Assembly: GCF_013426915.1 (NCBI RefSeq)
Contig: NZ_AP023180.1
Span: 2,604,001-2,668,000, forward strand
Length of the DNA: 64,000 nucleotides
From: Paraburkholderia sp. PGU19
GTDB lineage: Bacteria > Pseudomonadota > Gammaproteobacteria > Burkholderiales > Burkholderiaceae
Direction: 5' to 3'
Shown: piece after piece, positions 52,715-61,814 of the stretch
Numbering within the stretch: the stretch's first letter is position 1
Layout: each line of letters starts with the position of its first letter
Notes under the pieces: generated by a model
Told to the model about the DNA's origin: nothing
The model's input: only the letters and a program-made list of their open reading frames with translations
The model's database searches: none
Made by a program: the position numbers and the translations under genes

Positions 52715-53107
52715 GACTCTCCTGTTTAAAACCATGACATGCGCCGGGGCGTGCCCGGCGAAACACTTCCCGTGAAGCACTCTGGATGGCGTTTTGGCCT
52801 CCCAGTCCGGGTCTTCGCCATCCGTCTCCAACAGCGTCGAACCGGTTAATTTTTGATCGTTGACATATGATGAGTGACGTCCTACAGTGCTGTCAACACG
52901 AACAAATTAACTTTGTGCTTCCGGACCGCCGTCGATCCTTGTTTGTGCATGCTATTTCATTGATTTATAAGGGGTTGTGCGGTTTATGCCTGGATCGGGT
53001 GAAGCGGCTTTCGGTGCGCGCGAGTGACTATACCTATAGGCGAAAAATTTTCTAAGTTCCAATTTTTCACCATTTTTGTGTGATGCGGACTAACGGAGTT
53101 GCAAGGG
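52715..53107. other. Divergent promoter region between hyuA and etfB
   Basis: This 393-base gap contains the third TGACATATGATGA motif at 52861 and AT-rich segments on both sides (around 52850 and 53040-53080) that suit promoters. No small gene is credible. Confidence 0.55.
52859..52881. promoter_or_regulatory. Candidate GntR operator, copy 3
   Basis: GTTGACATATGATGAGTGAC (52859-52878) lies 145 bases upstream of hyuA and 227 upstream of etfB. It has the core shared with 42939 and 45206 and could control both divergent operons. Confidence 0.5.
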
Positions 53108-53857
53108 ATGAAGATTCTTGTGCCAGTCAAGAGAGTGGTTGACTACAACGTGAAGGTCCGCGTGAAGTCGGATAACACGGGTGTCGATATTGCGAACGTG
53201 AAGATGTCGATGAATCCGTTCGATGAAATCGCTGTTGAAGAAGCGGTGCGGTTGAAGGAGGCGGGTGTTGTCAGTGAGGTTGTTGCTGTGTCTTGCGGTG
53301 TCGCGCAGTGTCAGGAAACGCTGCGTACGGCACTGGCGATCGGCGCGGATCGCGCTGTGTTGATCGAGTCGAATGAGGAACTTCAACCGCTGGCGGTTGC
53401 GAAGCTTTTGAAAGCACTGGTCGGCAAGGAACAGCCTTCGCTCGTGATTCTCGGCAAGCAAGCTATCGACGACGACTCCAATCAGACGGGCCAGATGCTC
53501 GCTGCGCTGGCCAATCTGCCGCAGGCGACATTTGCATCGAAAGTTGTCGTGGTGGACGGCAAGGCGACGGTGTCGCGTGAAGTCGATGGCGGCGCGGAAA
53601 CGTTGTCGCTGACGTTGCCGGCAGTTATCACAACCGATCTGCGTCTGAACGAACCGCGCTACGTGACGCTGCCCAACATCATGAAGGCAAAGAAGAAGCC
53701 GCTCGAAATCGTGACGCCTGAAGACCTGGGCGTCGATGTTACGCCGCGGCTGAAGACGCTGAAAGTCAGCGAGCCGCCGAAGCGCTCGGCTGGCGTGAAG
53801 GTGGCCGACGTAAAGACGCTGGTCGAGAAGCTCAAGACCGAAGCCAAAGTTCTCTGA
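53108..53857 (+). CDS. etfB: Electron transfer flavoprotein beta subunit
   Basis: The 249-residue product from ATG 53108 (GGAG ten bases upstream) begins [17 protein letters not shown] and has [21 protein letters not shown] and [17 protein letters not shown], signatures of the bacterial ETF beta chain that binds AMP. It pairs with the downstream alpha subunit to carry electrons from flavin dehydrogenases to the quinone pool. Divergent position next to an FAD oxidoreductase operon suggests a dedicated pair in addition to any housekeeping ETF. Confidence 0.93.
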   Translation: MKILVPVKRVVDYNVKVRVKSDNTGVDIANVKMSMNPFDEIAVEEAVRLKEAGVVSEVVAVSCGVAQCQETLRTALAIGADRAVLIESNEELQPLAVAKLLKALVGKEQPSLVILGKQAIDDDSNQTGQMLAALANLPQATFASKVVVVDGKATVSREVDGGAETLSLTLPAVITTDLRLNEPRYVTLPNIMKAKKKPLEIVTPEDLGVDVTPRLKTLKVSEPPKRSAGVKVADVKTLVEKLKTEAKVL

Positions 53858-53872
53858 AGCACGGAAAAGAAC

Positions 53873-54805
53873 ATGACGATTCTGGTAATTGCCGAACACG
53901 ACAACGCGGCGCTGAAGTCCGCGACGCTGAATACGGTTGCTGCCGCGCAGAAGATCGGTGGCGACGTTCATGTGCTGGTGGCGGGTCACAACGCACAAGT
54001 TGCGGCCGATGCCGCTGCAAAGGTGGCGTGCGTGTCGAAAGTGCTGCTCGCCGATGCACCGCAACTGGCGGCTGGCCTCGCGGAAAACGTCGAGACGACG
54101 GTGCTGAATATCGCGAAGGATTATTCTCACATCCTCGCGCCGGCGACGGCTTACGGCAAGAACATCGCGCCGCGCATCGCGGCAAAGCTCGACGTCGCGC
54201 AGATCAGCGACATCACCGCCGTGGTCAGCGCCGATACATTCGAGCGCCCGATCTATGCTGGCAACGCAATCGCTACGGTTCAATCTCAAGACCCGATCAA
54301 GGTCATCACAGTGCGCGCAACAGGCTTCGAGCCCGTTGCAGCGGAAGGCGGCAGTGCATCCATCGAGAAGATCGACGCAGCGGCAGACGCAGGCATCTCG
54401 CAGTTCGTGAGCCGCGAAGTCACGAAGCTGGATCGTCCGGAACTGACGAGCGCGAAGATCATTGTTTCGGGCGGTCGTGGTCTGGGCAGCGGCGAGAACT
54501 ACACGAAAGTGCTGGAGCCGTTGGCAGACACACTACAGGCCGCGTTGGGCGCATCGCGTGCAGCCGTCGATGCTGGCTACGTGCCGAACGACTATCAGGT
54601 CGGTCAAACTGGCAAGATCGTCGCGCCGCAACTGTACATCGCAGTCGGCATCTCCGGCGCGATCCAGCATCTGGCGGGCATGAAGGACTCGAAGGTCATC
54701 GTCGCAATCAACAAGGACGAAGAAGCACCGATTTTCAGCGTCGCGGACTACGGGCTGGTTGGCGATCTGTTCGGCGCCGTGCCGTCACTCGTTGCCGAAC
54801 TGTAG
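53873..54805 (+). CDS. etfA: Electron transfer flavoprotein alpha subunit
   Basis: The 310-residue protein has the N-terminal ETF domain and the C-terminal FAD-binding signature [13 protein letters not shown], with [39 protein letters not shown] as the usual final block. It begins 15 bases after etfB. It forms the FAD-containing heterodimer with EtfB. Confidence 0.93.
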   Translation: MTILVIAEHDNAALKSATLNTVAAAQKIGGDVHVLVAGHNAQVAADAAAKVACVSKVLLADAPQLAAGLAENVETTVLNIAKDYSHILAPATAYGKNIAPRIAAKLDVAQISDITAVVSADTFERPIYAGNAIATVQSQDPIKVITVRATGFEPVAAEGGSASIEKIDAAADAGISQFVSREVTKLDRPELTSAKIIVSGGRGLGSGENYTKVLEPLADTLQAALGASRAAVDAGYVPNDYQVGQTGKIVAPQLYIAVGISGAIQHLAGMKDSKVIVAINKDEEAPIFSVADYGLVGDLFGAVPSLVAEL

Positions 54806-54910
54806 GTTCTCTTTCACCCGACAACCATGCAAACAACGGTTGACCATGCATCCAGCCGATGTGCAGCCTGACAACGTTCTTGCAATCTATAAACCTGGAG
54901 AGAATTCAGC

Positions 54911-55693
54911 ATGATTTCCACCACTGATCCGCACATCAACCGCAAGCCACGGAATATTTCGCAGGTGGAATGGGATACGCGTGTTCAGCTTGCCGCTGCC
55001 TATCGGCTCGCAGCGAAGTTCGAATTGACCGATCTGATCTACACGCATATCTCGGCGCGGGTGCCCGGCACCAATGACCAGTTTCTGATCAATCCGCACG
55101 GCTGGTTCTTCGATGAAATCACCGCGTCGTCGCTGGTGAAGATCGACGTGAATGGCAATCCGATCGGAGACGACCGTTTCGAAGTGAACGCGGCCGGTTT
55201 TACGATTCATAGCGCGCTGCATCAGGCGCGACACGACGTCGAGTGCGTCGTTCATTTGCACACGACATACGGCATGGCAGTGGCGGCGATGGAATGCGGT
55301 CTGCTGCCGCTGAACCAGATCAGCATGCAGTTCTATAACCGTGTTGCCTATCACGAGTATGAAGGCATCTCGCTCGAACTCGATGAGCGTGAACGGATTG
55401 TCGCGTCGATCGGCAAAAAGGACTATCTGATTCTGCGCAATCACGGCTTGCTGACGACGGGGCGTTCGGTCGCCGAAGCGTTCACGCGTATGTACTACCT
55501 CAACAAGGCATGCGAAATCCAGGTTGCGACGCTGTCGGCGGGGCAGAAGGTCGTGATTCCCTCTCCCGAAGTATGTGAGCACGCCGCCAAACAGCACGAC
55601 GACTATGCCTACCTCGATACGGTGCATCTGGACCGCGAATGGACGGCGCTGTTGCGACTGCTCGATCGGGATGGCGGGAACTACCGGGTTTGA
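54911..55693 (+). CDS. Class II aldolase/adducin-family protein
   Basis: The 260-residue enzyme has the zinc-binding VVHLHTTYGMAVAA, ILRNHGLLTTGR with the third His, and the early TDLIYTHISARVPG. These are the features of fuculose-phosphate-type aldolases and related decarboxylases or epimerases. GGAGAG lies eight bases before the ATG. It follows etfA by 105 bases and may complete the catabolic block by cleaving a hydroxyacid or sugar-acid product. Substrate unknown. Confidence 0.85.
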   Translation: MISTTDPHINRKPRNISQVEWDTRVQLAAAYRLAAKFELTDLIYTHISARVPGTNDQFLINPHGWFFDEITASSLVKIDVNGNPIGDDRFEVNAAGFTIHSALHQARHDVECVVHLHTTYGMAVAAMECGLLPLNQISMQFYNRVAYHEYEGISLELDERERIVASIGKKDYLILRNHGLLTTGRSVAEAFTRMYYLNKACEIQVATLSAGQKVVIPSPEVCEHAAKQHDDYAYLDTVHLDREWTALLRLLDRDGGNYRV

Positions 55694-55886
55694 TCTTTTC
55701 GATGCACAGTGACGGCTCGCAGTGTTGGCATACGAATTCTTCGCAACTCGCAGCGTCGAACTAAGGGGGCTGCGATTTCCTTTCTCACTGCGTTGGCGCG
55801 CTGAACGCGGGGTGCACCGTTTGTCGAAGAGTCGCCGCGAAACTTGCTGCAGGCACGGTGCGGAAGTCCGCGTTTGTCTGGAAGAG

Positions 55887-56339
55887 ATGTTTGACGTCAG
55901 CATGATGCCGGACGAGACGGGCGCAGTCACCGGGCGACTCGAAATCGACCTGGACGTTAGCGATGCGGAGGCGGAGCCAGACTGGAATGCTCTCGCGGCA
56001 GCGCTTTCTTCAAATGTGCGCGGCGTTGGCCTGGCGCTGACTCAAACCATGTTCCGGTTTCCGTGGCACGGTTGGAAGCTGGAGGCCGTTGCAGCGCGAC
56101 TGGATACGACGCCTCGTATGTTGCAGATGGCGCTGTTTCGTGAGGCGTACAGTTTCGACGCGACGCTCAGACGCTGCCGACGGTTGAACTCGCTGCTTCA
56201 GATCGGTCACGCACACTGCACATTCTCACCAGCCAGAAAAGACCAAAGGGGATGTGTTCCATTTCTCGCCCCGAATCTAACCGATGCGATCCACAGATCG
56301 CACATGGAGTTGAGACGCTTCAGCGCAACCCAATCGTGA
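55887..56339 (+). CDS. Short protein with AraC-like helix-turn-helix region
   Basis: The recognised part is WKLEAVAARLDTTPRMLQMAL followed by FREAYSFDATLRRCRRLNSLLQ, which has the spacing of an AraC-type helix-turn-helix. A preceding acidic segment reads AVTGRLEIDLDVSDAEAEPDWN. Frame extension to 55722 exists, but the N-terminal stretch looks non-coding. After residue 110 (from 55887) the sequence is less protein-like, so the gene may be truncated or the C-terminus altered. A regulator of the following permease gene is possible. Start uncertain. Confidence 0.4.
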   Translation: MFDVSMMPDETGAVTGRLEIDLDVSDAEAEPDWNALAAALSSNVRGVGLALTQTMFRFPWHGWKLEAVAARLDTTPRMLQMALFREAYSFDATLRRCRRLNSLLQIGHAHCTFSPARKDQRGCVPFLAPNLTDAIHRSHMELRRFSATQS

Positions 56340-56471
56340 GTCTTCCACTGCGATGTCGACTGCAGTTCTCCACACGAGAAGGCCGAAGACGCGCGGTTGC
56401 TTGCGCTTTAGACGATGGCTTAAAGCGGACGCGAGTGCTCGCTTCCACGTACAAGGAATTCAGGAAGACAC

Positions 56472-57896
56472 ATGCAAGAAACCCCACGAAACGCGCTCGC
56501 TCATAGTCTGAAGCAACGACATGTCGTGATGCTCTCGATTGGAGGGAGTATCGGAGCAGGCCTCTTTGTCGGATCGGGGCATGCAATAGCGGAGGCCGGT
56601 CCGGCCGCGATCATTGCCTATGTACTGGCAAGTCTGCTGGTGGTGCTCGTCATGCGCATGCTGGGTGAAATGGCTTGCGCAATGCCTGACTCCGGATCGT
56701 TCTCGACATACGCCGGCAAAGCAATTGGTCCTTGGGCCGGCTTTATGATCGGCTGGATGTACTGGTGGTTTTGGGTGCTGGTGCTGCCACTGGAGGCGAC
56801 AGCTGCAGCAAACATTCTGAATAGCTGGTTTCCGCAGGTTGAGATGTGGAAATTCTGCCTTGCTGTCACCTTCGTTTTGACTGTCGCGAATCTTGTAAGC
56901 GTCAAGAACTATGGCGAGCTGGAGTTCTGGTTTTCAGTCGTCAAAGTCACCGCGATCGTGATCTTTATCGCGTGCGGTTTCGCTGCGATTGCCGGTTTCA
57001 TACCGAACGTGCATGTCGATGCAGCGTCGAATATTCTCGGGCACGGCGGGTTCGCACCTAAAGGACTCGAACCCGTGGCAGGTGCGATGTTGACGACGAT
57101 GTTCACGTTTCTCGGCACTGAAGTGGTGACGATTGCGGCGGCGGAATCGGCGAACCCGGAAAAGGAAATTGCTCGTGCCATTACGTCCGTCGTCTGGCGT
57201 ATTTCCTTGTTTTACATTGGTTCGATCTTGGTCATCATTTCGATTCTTCCATGGAGCGATCCTGCGTTGACGCAGATCGGTTCCTATCAAGCCGTGTTGC
57301 AGGTGCTGCATGTACCTTACGCCAAATTGCTCATCGATTTGCTGATTCTGGTCGCAGTATGCAGTTGCCTGAATTCCGGCTTGTACACTGCATCGCGCAT
57401 GATCTTTTCTCTCTCGGCTCGCGGACTGGCGCCGTCGGTGGTGAGGCGCACCAGCCGCAACGGCGTACCCGTGGTGGCTGTCCTTCTATCCACGACGGCG
57501 GCGTTTGCAGGCGTTGCAGCTAACTATCTCGCGCCGAAGTATGTGTTCGAAGCGTTGCTGTCGACGACGGGCTCCATGGCACTTCTCGTCTACCTTGTCG
57601 TCGCTGTCAGTCAGATCAGGTTACGCGCTCAACTCGAGCGGGACGGAAAGCTCAAGGTGCGAATGTGGATGCATCCGTTCCTTGGACTCTTCGTCATTTT
57701 GCTGATCATCGGCGCATTTGCCGTGATGGTGAGCGGTCACGCGCATCGCGGCGAGGTCGTGGCTACGCTAGGTCTAAGCGCTTTGCTTGCATGTATGGGA
57801 TGGTTCCACCAAAGGCGAGTCGGAATGCGTCGCCAAGATCCAGTGCTGGACGACGGGGCAGACAGGATGTCTCTCGATGCTGTTGAGCGGGTTTGA
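56472..57896 (+). CDS. Amino-acid permease (APC superfamily)
   Basis: The 474-residue protein has 12 predicted membrane helices. The conserved start RHVVMLSIGGSIGAGLFVGSG is the sodium/proton-coupled amino-acid permease signature of the GabP/AroP/ProY group, and FLGTEVVTIAAAESANPEKEI is the consensus of loop 6. The substrate is not identifiable, though a GABA or basic/aromatic amino acid fits. A perfect hairpin four bases after the stop terminates it. Confidence 0.88.
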   Translation: MQETPRNALAHSLKQRHVVMLSIGGSIGAGLFVGSGHAIAEAGPAAIIAYVLASLLVVLVMRMLGEMACAMPDSGSFSTYAGKAIGPWAGFMIGWMYWWFWVLVLPLEATAAANILNSWFPQVEMWKFCLAVTFVLTVANLVSVKNYGELEFWFSVVKVTAIVIFIACGFAAIAGFIPNVHVDAASNILGHGGFAPKGLEPVAGAMLTTMFTFLGTEVVTIAAAESANPEKEIARAITSVVWRISLFYIGSILVIISILPWSDPALTQIGSYQAVLQVLHVPYAKLLIDLLILVAVCSCLNSGLYTASRMIFSLSARGLAPSVVRRTSRNGVPVVAVLLSTTAAFAGVAANYLAPKYVFEALLSTTGSMALLVYLVVAVSQIRLRAQLERDGKLKVRMWMHPFLGLFVILLIIGAFAVMVSGHAHRGEVVATLGLSALLACMGWFHQRRVGMRRQDPVLDDGADRMSLDAVERV

Positions 57897-57900
57897 AATG

Positions 57901-57923
57901 TCACTGGCCCACTGGGCCAGTGA
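57901..57923 (+). terminator. Hairpin terminator after the permease gene
   Basis: TCACTGGCC (57901-57909) pairs with GGCCAGTGA (57915-57923) around a CACTG loop, a perfect 9-bp stem. It starts four bases after the permease stop. No T-run follows, so efficiency is uncertain. Confidence 0.6.
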
Positions 57924-57994
57924 CGTTGCACTGATCGAGGGTGTGCTTACGTTCTTTGCATCGTCGAAGACAATTTGCTTTCCAGGCTTGTCTC

Positions 57995-58318
57995 TTACTG
58001 ATGGCCGTGAAGCGGGCTCACCAGCCGGCCGTCACCATATTCCCGAATCACACGCGCAATGATGACCCGATAGCCGTCCAGCCAGCGACTTTGCTTCGCT
58101 TTCGCCTCGACGTGGACGGGATGCCTGATCAGCTGTAGCAATGCCTCTTCCGACTTCCAGTAGTAGACGTTCTGGATCAATCCTTCTCCGGCGTTTTCCC
58201 ACGTCTCCTCGCTCACATATCCCGGTATGGATCGCGCCACTTCGGCAATCCGCTGATCGAGTTCATGGAACGCCTCGTCGTATTGACCGGCCCGAAAAAT
58301 GAAGGTGGAAGAGTACAT
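57995..58318 (-). CDS. Antibiotic biosynthesis monooxygenase (ABM) domain protein
   Basis: The 107-residue protein from ATG 58318 (upstream in-frame ATG at 58354 less likely) has the ferredoxin-like ABM pattern: STFIFRAGQYDEAFHELDQRI, PGYVSEETWENAGEG and YYWKSEEALLQLIRHPVH. Such proteins degrade or modify small aromatics or haem-like compounds without a cofactor. It follows the PaiB-like gene by 39 bases on the same strand and is probably cotranscribed with it. Confidence 0.78.
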   Translation of the reverse strand: MYSSTFIFRAGQYDEAFHELDQRIAEVARSIPGYVSEETWENAGEGLIQNVYYWKSEEALLQLIRHPVHVEAKAKQSRWLDGYRVIIARVIREYGDGRLVSPLHGHQ

Positions 58319-58357
58319 TGCGCCTTCTGATGAATGTTGAGTGACGCCGACCACGCT

Positions 58358-58996
58358 CTATGGCTGCTTCGTCGGAACCCCGGCGAGCATTGCATCGGCA
58401 AGCTGGGATTCGCCACTCGACTTGAGTGCTTCAGCTGCACCCTGGATATCCCGAGCTTCCTTGTTCTGGCTGAGCTTGCTCTTGCCAACAAGACGCGTGA
58501 TCTCAATCTGAACACCGACGATCGCCTTTACCATCGCATCCACGTAGTCCTTCGGTGCGTCGCCCATCTTCCACGGTTTCGGTTCCGATGCCTCATGTGT
58601 GCGAGTGAGCCGACCCACTACGCCTCGCACGTAGCGCTCGTCGTCGAGAATGGTCATGCGGCCGTGCGCATGCACGACCATGTAATTCCAGGTCGGCACC
58701 TGTTTGTGCAGTTCATGCTTGCTCGGATACCAGTTCGGAGAAATATAGGCGTCGCCCGCATGGAAGACGACAAGGACCTCGTCGCCGTTCGCCACCTCCT
58801 GCCATACCGGGTTGGCCCGCGCCACATGTCCGCGCAGCACGCCCAGTTCGCCGTCCTCTGCCGCAAGTTCAAACGGAATGTGATTGGCGTCTAGTCCGCC
58901 GCTCCCGTGCGTGATCAACGTGCCAAACGGGTGCTGAACGATACGGGAATGTAAGACTTCTTTTCGGGTTTCGGCAAAGTGGGCTGGTATGTACAT
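58358..58996 (-). CDS. FMN-binding negative transcriptional regulator-like (PaiB family)
   Basis: The 212-residue protein opens MYIPAHFAETRKEVLHSRIV and has FGTLITHGSGGLDANHIPFEL and PNWYPSKHELHKQVPTWNY, characteristic of PaiB/YhgA-like flavin-binding proteins. Despite the name, many are likely small-molecule oxidoreductases (pyridoxamine-oxidase-like split barrel). It is divergent from a MocR-type regulator with shared operator half-sites between, which fits a PLP-linked detoxification unit. Confidence 0.82.
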   Translation of the reverse strand: MYIPAHFAETRKEVLHSRIVQHPFGTLITHGSGGLDANHIPFELAAEDGELGVLRGHVARANPVWQEVANGDEVLVVFHAGDAYISPNWYPSKHELHKQVPTWNYMVVHAHGRMTILDDERYVRGVVGRLTRTHEASEPKPWKMGDAPKDYVDAMVKAIVGVQIEITRLVGKSKLSQNKEARDIQGAAEALKSSGESQLADAMLAGVPTKQP

Positions 58997-59055
58997 GCGC
59001 TATCTCTGGCTGCCAGGGGCGATTGGTGGGATTGGTGGGTACCAATGCGAAGCTT

Positions 59056-59096
59056 CCAGTTTGCTGTAAAACTGGTTTATCCTGAAGTACCAGTTT
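59056..59096. promoter_or_regulatory. MocR operator candidate: alternating CCAGTTT/AAACTGG half-sites
   Basis: Three half-sites alternate: CCAGTTT (59056-59062), AAACTGG (59069-59075) and CCAGTTT (59090-59096). AAACTGGT and ACCAGTTT together make a perfect 8-bp inverted repeat with 12 bases between. A further AACCAG half lies at about 59111, next to the MocR start. MocR/PdxR proteins typically bind such repeats in the divergent promoter. Confidence 0.65.
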
Positions 59097-59121
59097 ATTC
59101 AATTTCTAGTGAACCAGAATT

Positions 59122-60570
59122 ATGGCGAGAACTGCGCGAGCCGCGGACATGCCGTCGCTTGGGGCGCTCGATCGCACGGCGGGCAATCTGAGCCGTCAAA
59201 TTGCCGAGGCGCTGCGGGAGGCGGTGCGCAAGGGAGACATCAGAGCGGGAGACCTGGTGCCGTCATCGCGTTCGCTCGCTGCCTCGCTTCACGTTGCGAG
59301 AGGGACAGTGATCGAGGCCTACGAGCAGTTGCTCGCCGAGGGCTTTCTGGAATCGAAAGCGGGAGCGGGAACCCATGTCGCGCAAGCCCTGGCGGAGTCG
59401 CAGCCGGTCAGCGCACCCGAGCCGATACCGGAGCTGACACTGGAGCCGGCGCCGAAGTCCGGGTTACCTGGGCGCGCCCTGGCGTTCGCGCAGATTGCAC
59501 GAGAATTCCGTCCGCTTGCGCCAATACCCTTCGCGATATCTGTCCCGATCGGTTTGACGGCGCCCGGCGATATCTGGCGTCGCTTGGGTAACCGGTTGCG
59601 CGCAAGGGGCCCGGGCGCGCCCACGGGATATGCCGATCCGTTGGGCGCGTTACCCCTGCGCGAAGCGATCGCAGCCTATGTGCGAAGGTCCCGTTCCGTG
59701 CGGTGTGAGGCAGACCAGGTCATCGTGACGAGCGGTACCCAACAGGGACTTTTTCTCGCGAGTCAGGTTCTGCTGGGTCCCGGCGATCAGGTGTGGGTCG
59801 AGAACCCCGCTTACCGTGGCGTCACCGCCATACTGGAAAACATCGGCTATCGCGAGGGCGTGATCCGTGTGCCTGTCGACGCCGATGGTCTCGATGTCGA
59901 GGCTGGCATAGATAGGGCGCCGCATGCACGCGCGGCATTCGTTACGCCGTCCCATCAGTATCCATTGGGGATGCCCTTGAGCATGGCGCGGCGCACGGCC
60001 TTGCTCGCGTGGGCACGTAGCTGGGATGCCTGGGTGGTCGAGGACGACTATGACAGCGAGTTGCGCTATGAGGGCTATCCGTTTCCGGCCCTTCAAGGAT
60101 TGGCTCCGGACCGCGTGATCTATCTTGGTACGTTCAGCAAGATTCTGTTTCCGTCCCTCAGACTGGGTTATCTGATCGTCCCGCGCAATCTCGTCGATGC
60201 GTTCTGCGGCGCACGCGTGCTCATGGATCGCCACCCGCCAACTGCCGATCAGCACGTGCTGGCCGCCTTCATGGCGGAAGGACATCTGGAGCGGCACATA
60301 CGCAAGGTTCGAAATGTCTACTCCGAACATAGGCGTCAACTGATCGATACGATCGAAGCGTTGCTCCCCGCTGATCTCGCGTGGATCGAGCCCGGCGATC
60401 AGGGGATGCACCTCGTACTCTGGCTCGCAGACGCGCTGGACGACCGGGAGGTTGTCGAGCGCGCCGCCAGGGAGGGCGTCGCGGTACGTGCCGTGTCGCC
60501 CATGTTCGCGCCGGGACGGGACGCCCGGGTCTTGTTCTTGGCTTTGGAGGGTTCAGCAGCGAGCAGATGA
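59122..60570 (+). CDS. MocR/PdxR-family PLP-dependent transcriptional regulator
   Basis: The 482-residue protein has an N-terminal GntR winged helix (DLVPSSRSLAASLHVARGTVI) and a fold-type-I aminotransferase-like domain with the PLP lysine in TFSKILFPSLRLG and VVEDDYDSEL. MocR regulators bind PLP or an amino compound adduct to control neighbouring genes. It is divergent from the PaiB/ABM unit. The start at 59122 is given by ATG just after the operator; no better site is upstream. Confidence 0.88.
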   Translation: MARTARAADMPSLGALDRTAGNLSRQIAEALREAVRKGDIRAGDLVPSSRSLAASLHVARGTVIEAYEQLLAEGFLESKAGAGTHVAQALAESQPVSAPEPIPELTLEPAPKSGLPGRALAFAQIAREFRPLAPIPFAISVPIGLTAPGDIWRRLGNRLRARGPGAPTGYADPLGALPLREAIAAYVRRSRSVRCEADQVIVTSGTQQGLFLASQVLLGPGDQVWVENPAYRGVTAILENIGYREGVIRVPVDADGLDVEAGIDRAPHARAAFVTPSHQYPLGMPLSMARRTALLAWARSWDAWVVEDDYDSELRYEGYPFPALQGLAPDRVIYLGTFSKILFPSLRLGYLIVPRNLVDAFCGARVLMDRHPPTADQHVLAAFMAEGHLERHIRKVRNVYSEHRRQLIDTIEALLPADLAWIEPGDQGMHLVLWLADALDDREVVERAAREGVAVRAVSPMFAPGRDARVLFLALEGSAASR

Positions 60571-60695
60571 AAGCTGCCGCTCAACGCCTGGCGGCTGTTA
60601 TCGCGGGTTCACCGCGGCATGGAAAAGCAGGCAAAGGAAAGCCTCGTCATGCGGTGTCGGGCGCCGGGTGATCGCCGTGAATGCGAACCGCAGCT

Positions 60696-61007
60696 TCACT
60701 TTACCTGGGCCTGTTGGCATTCATCGTGGTACCAGCGATCGACCTGACTCTGCGCGGCCTGCAGATCTTCCGGATAGTACGGATCGAACCACCGGGACGG
60801 GTCGTAACCCGCTTGCCTGAGCGCTGCCAGTTCGCTGAGGTTGCGCTCGCGGGTGAGGGGCGCATTGTTCCGAAGCTCGGACAGATCGCGGCACTGGGTG
60901 GCGCTCAGATGCGTTGCGCCTCCCGCTCCCGGCATGCCCCCTGCGGCACAGCCAGCGAGCAGGAGCGCCAACGCCGGCAGCGACGTGTGGATCCTTGAAT
61001 TCCTCAT
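60696..61007 (-). CDS. Small DUF4148-like lipoprotein
   Basis: The 103-residue product from ATG 61007 has a lipoprotein signal ending LLLAGC (about 15-20) and the mature RNLSELAALRQAGYDPSRWFDP followed by YPEDLQAAQSQVDRWYHDEC. This is the Burkholderia DUF4148-type pattern in a lipidated form. Function unknown. It is isolated from its neighbours, which are on the other strand. Confidence 0.75.
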   Translation of the reverse strand: MRNSRIHTSLPALALLLAGCAAGGMPGAGGATHLSATQCRDLSELRNNAPLTRERNLSELAALRQAGYDPSRWFDPYYPEDLQAAQSQVDRWYHDECQQAQVK

Positions 61008-61208
61008 GTGCTTTTCCCTTGGGCGAATCAACCGTGTGAGCAGATAGACGGGGGCTTGCAGGGCATGCCACGCGAGTGGCTTGCTGCTGAATGGCGATGG
61101 CTGATTGTCCCCGAAATAGCCCGCGATGCAACGCAGACGCTGCGGAATAAAGTTTTTCTGGTGGCAGCCGTAAAGCAGACGGGTCTATTTCTCACAGGGA
61201 GTCTCCGA

Positions 61209-61814
61209 ATGTTCAACGCCAAACGCACCGCCATGCTGATCGGAGCGGCCAGCCTTGCCTTGTCTCTTTCCGCGTGCATGACGCCGCACTCCTATGTCGA
61301 TGCGAAGCTGGGTGATACGGACTACGCGACCCTGAAAAAGTCCACGGCGCCACAGCCCGTGCAACTGCTCGTCGAGTTCCAGACGAAGGGTGTGCCGAAC
61401 GCGCGCGCCACCGATTACGTGCGATCGCATGTCTTCGAGCAGGTGGTCCAGTCGGGCCTGTTCAGCCAGGTCTCGTACGACCCCGTTCCGTCCGGCCGCA
61501 AGCTGTCGGTCCAGATCAACAACGTTCCCCTCACGGACAATCTGGCGGCCAAGGGCTTTGGTGTGGGCCTGACGTTCGGTGCGATCGGCACGATGGTGAC
61601 CGACGGCTATGAGTGCACGGCGAGCTACGTCGAGCCCGGCCATGAGCCTGTCACGAAGGTCGTCAAGCATGTGCTTTACACGACGATCGGCAACGCTTCC
61701 GGCCCGGAAGGTCTCCAGTCGATGCCGCTTCAACAGGCCAGCGACAAGGTGCTGCGTCAGATCGTCGGCAGGAGTCTGGCGGAACTCGACCAGTCGACGG
61801 ACATCGCGCAATGA
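61209..61814 (+). CDS. Lipoprotein of unknown function, first of a pair
   Basis: The 201-residue protein from ATG 61209 has a lipobox in ALSLSACM. The mature part has a globular alpha/beta look (TDYATLKKSTAPQPVQLLVE, VFEQVVQSGLFSQVSYD) and a Gly-rich hydrophobic segment (GFGVGLTFGAIGTMV). It overlaps the next lipoprotein gene by four bases (ATGA), so both are coexpressed. The pairing suggests a membrane-associated complex, possibly in the outer membrane; no recognised family. Confidence 0.6.
   Translation: MFNAKRTAMLIGAASLALSLSACMTPHSYVDAKLGDTDYATLKKSTAPQPVQLLVEFQTKGVPNARATDYVRSHVFEQVVQSGLFSQVSYDPVPSGRKLSVQINNVPLTDNLAAKGFGVGLTFGAIGTMVTDGYECTASYVEPGHEPVTKVVKHVLYTTIGNASGPEGLQSMPLQQASDKVLRQIVGRSLAELDQSTDIAQ

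Noticed and set aside
57901..57923. Perfect palindrome as a regulatory operator
   Set aside because: It begins four bases after a stop codon, so a transcription terminator is the simpler reading.
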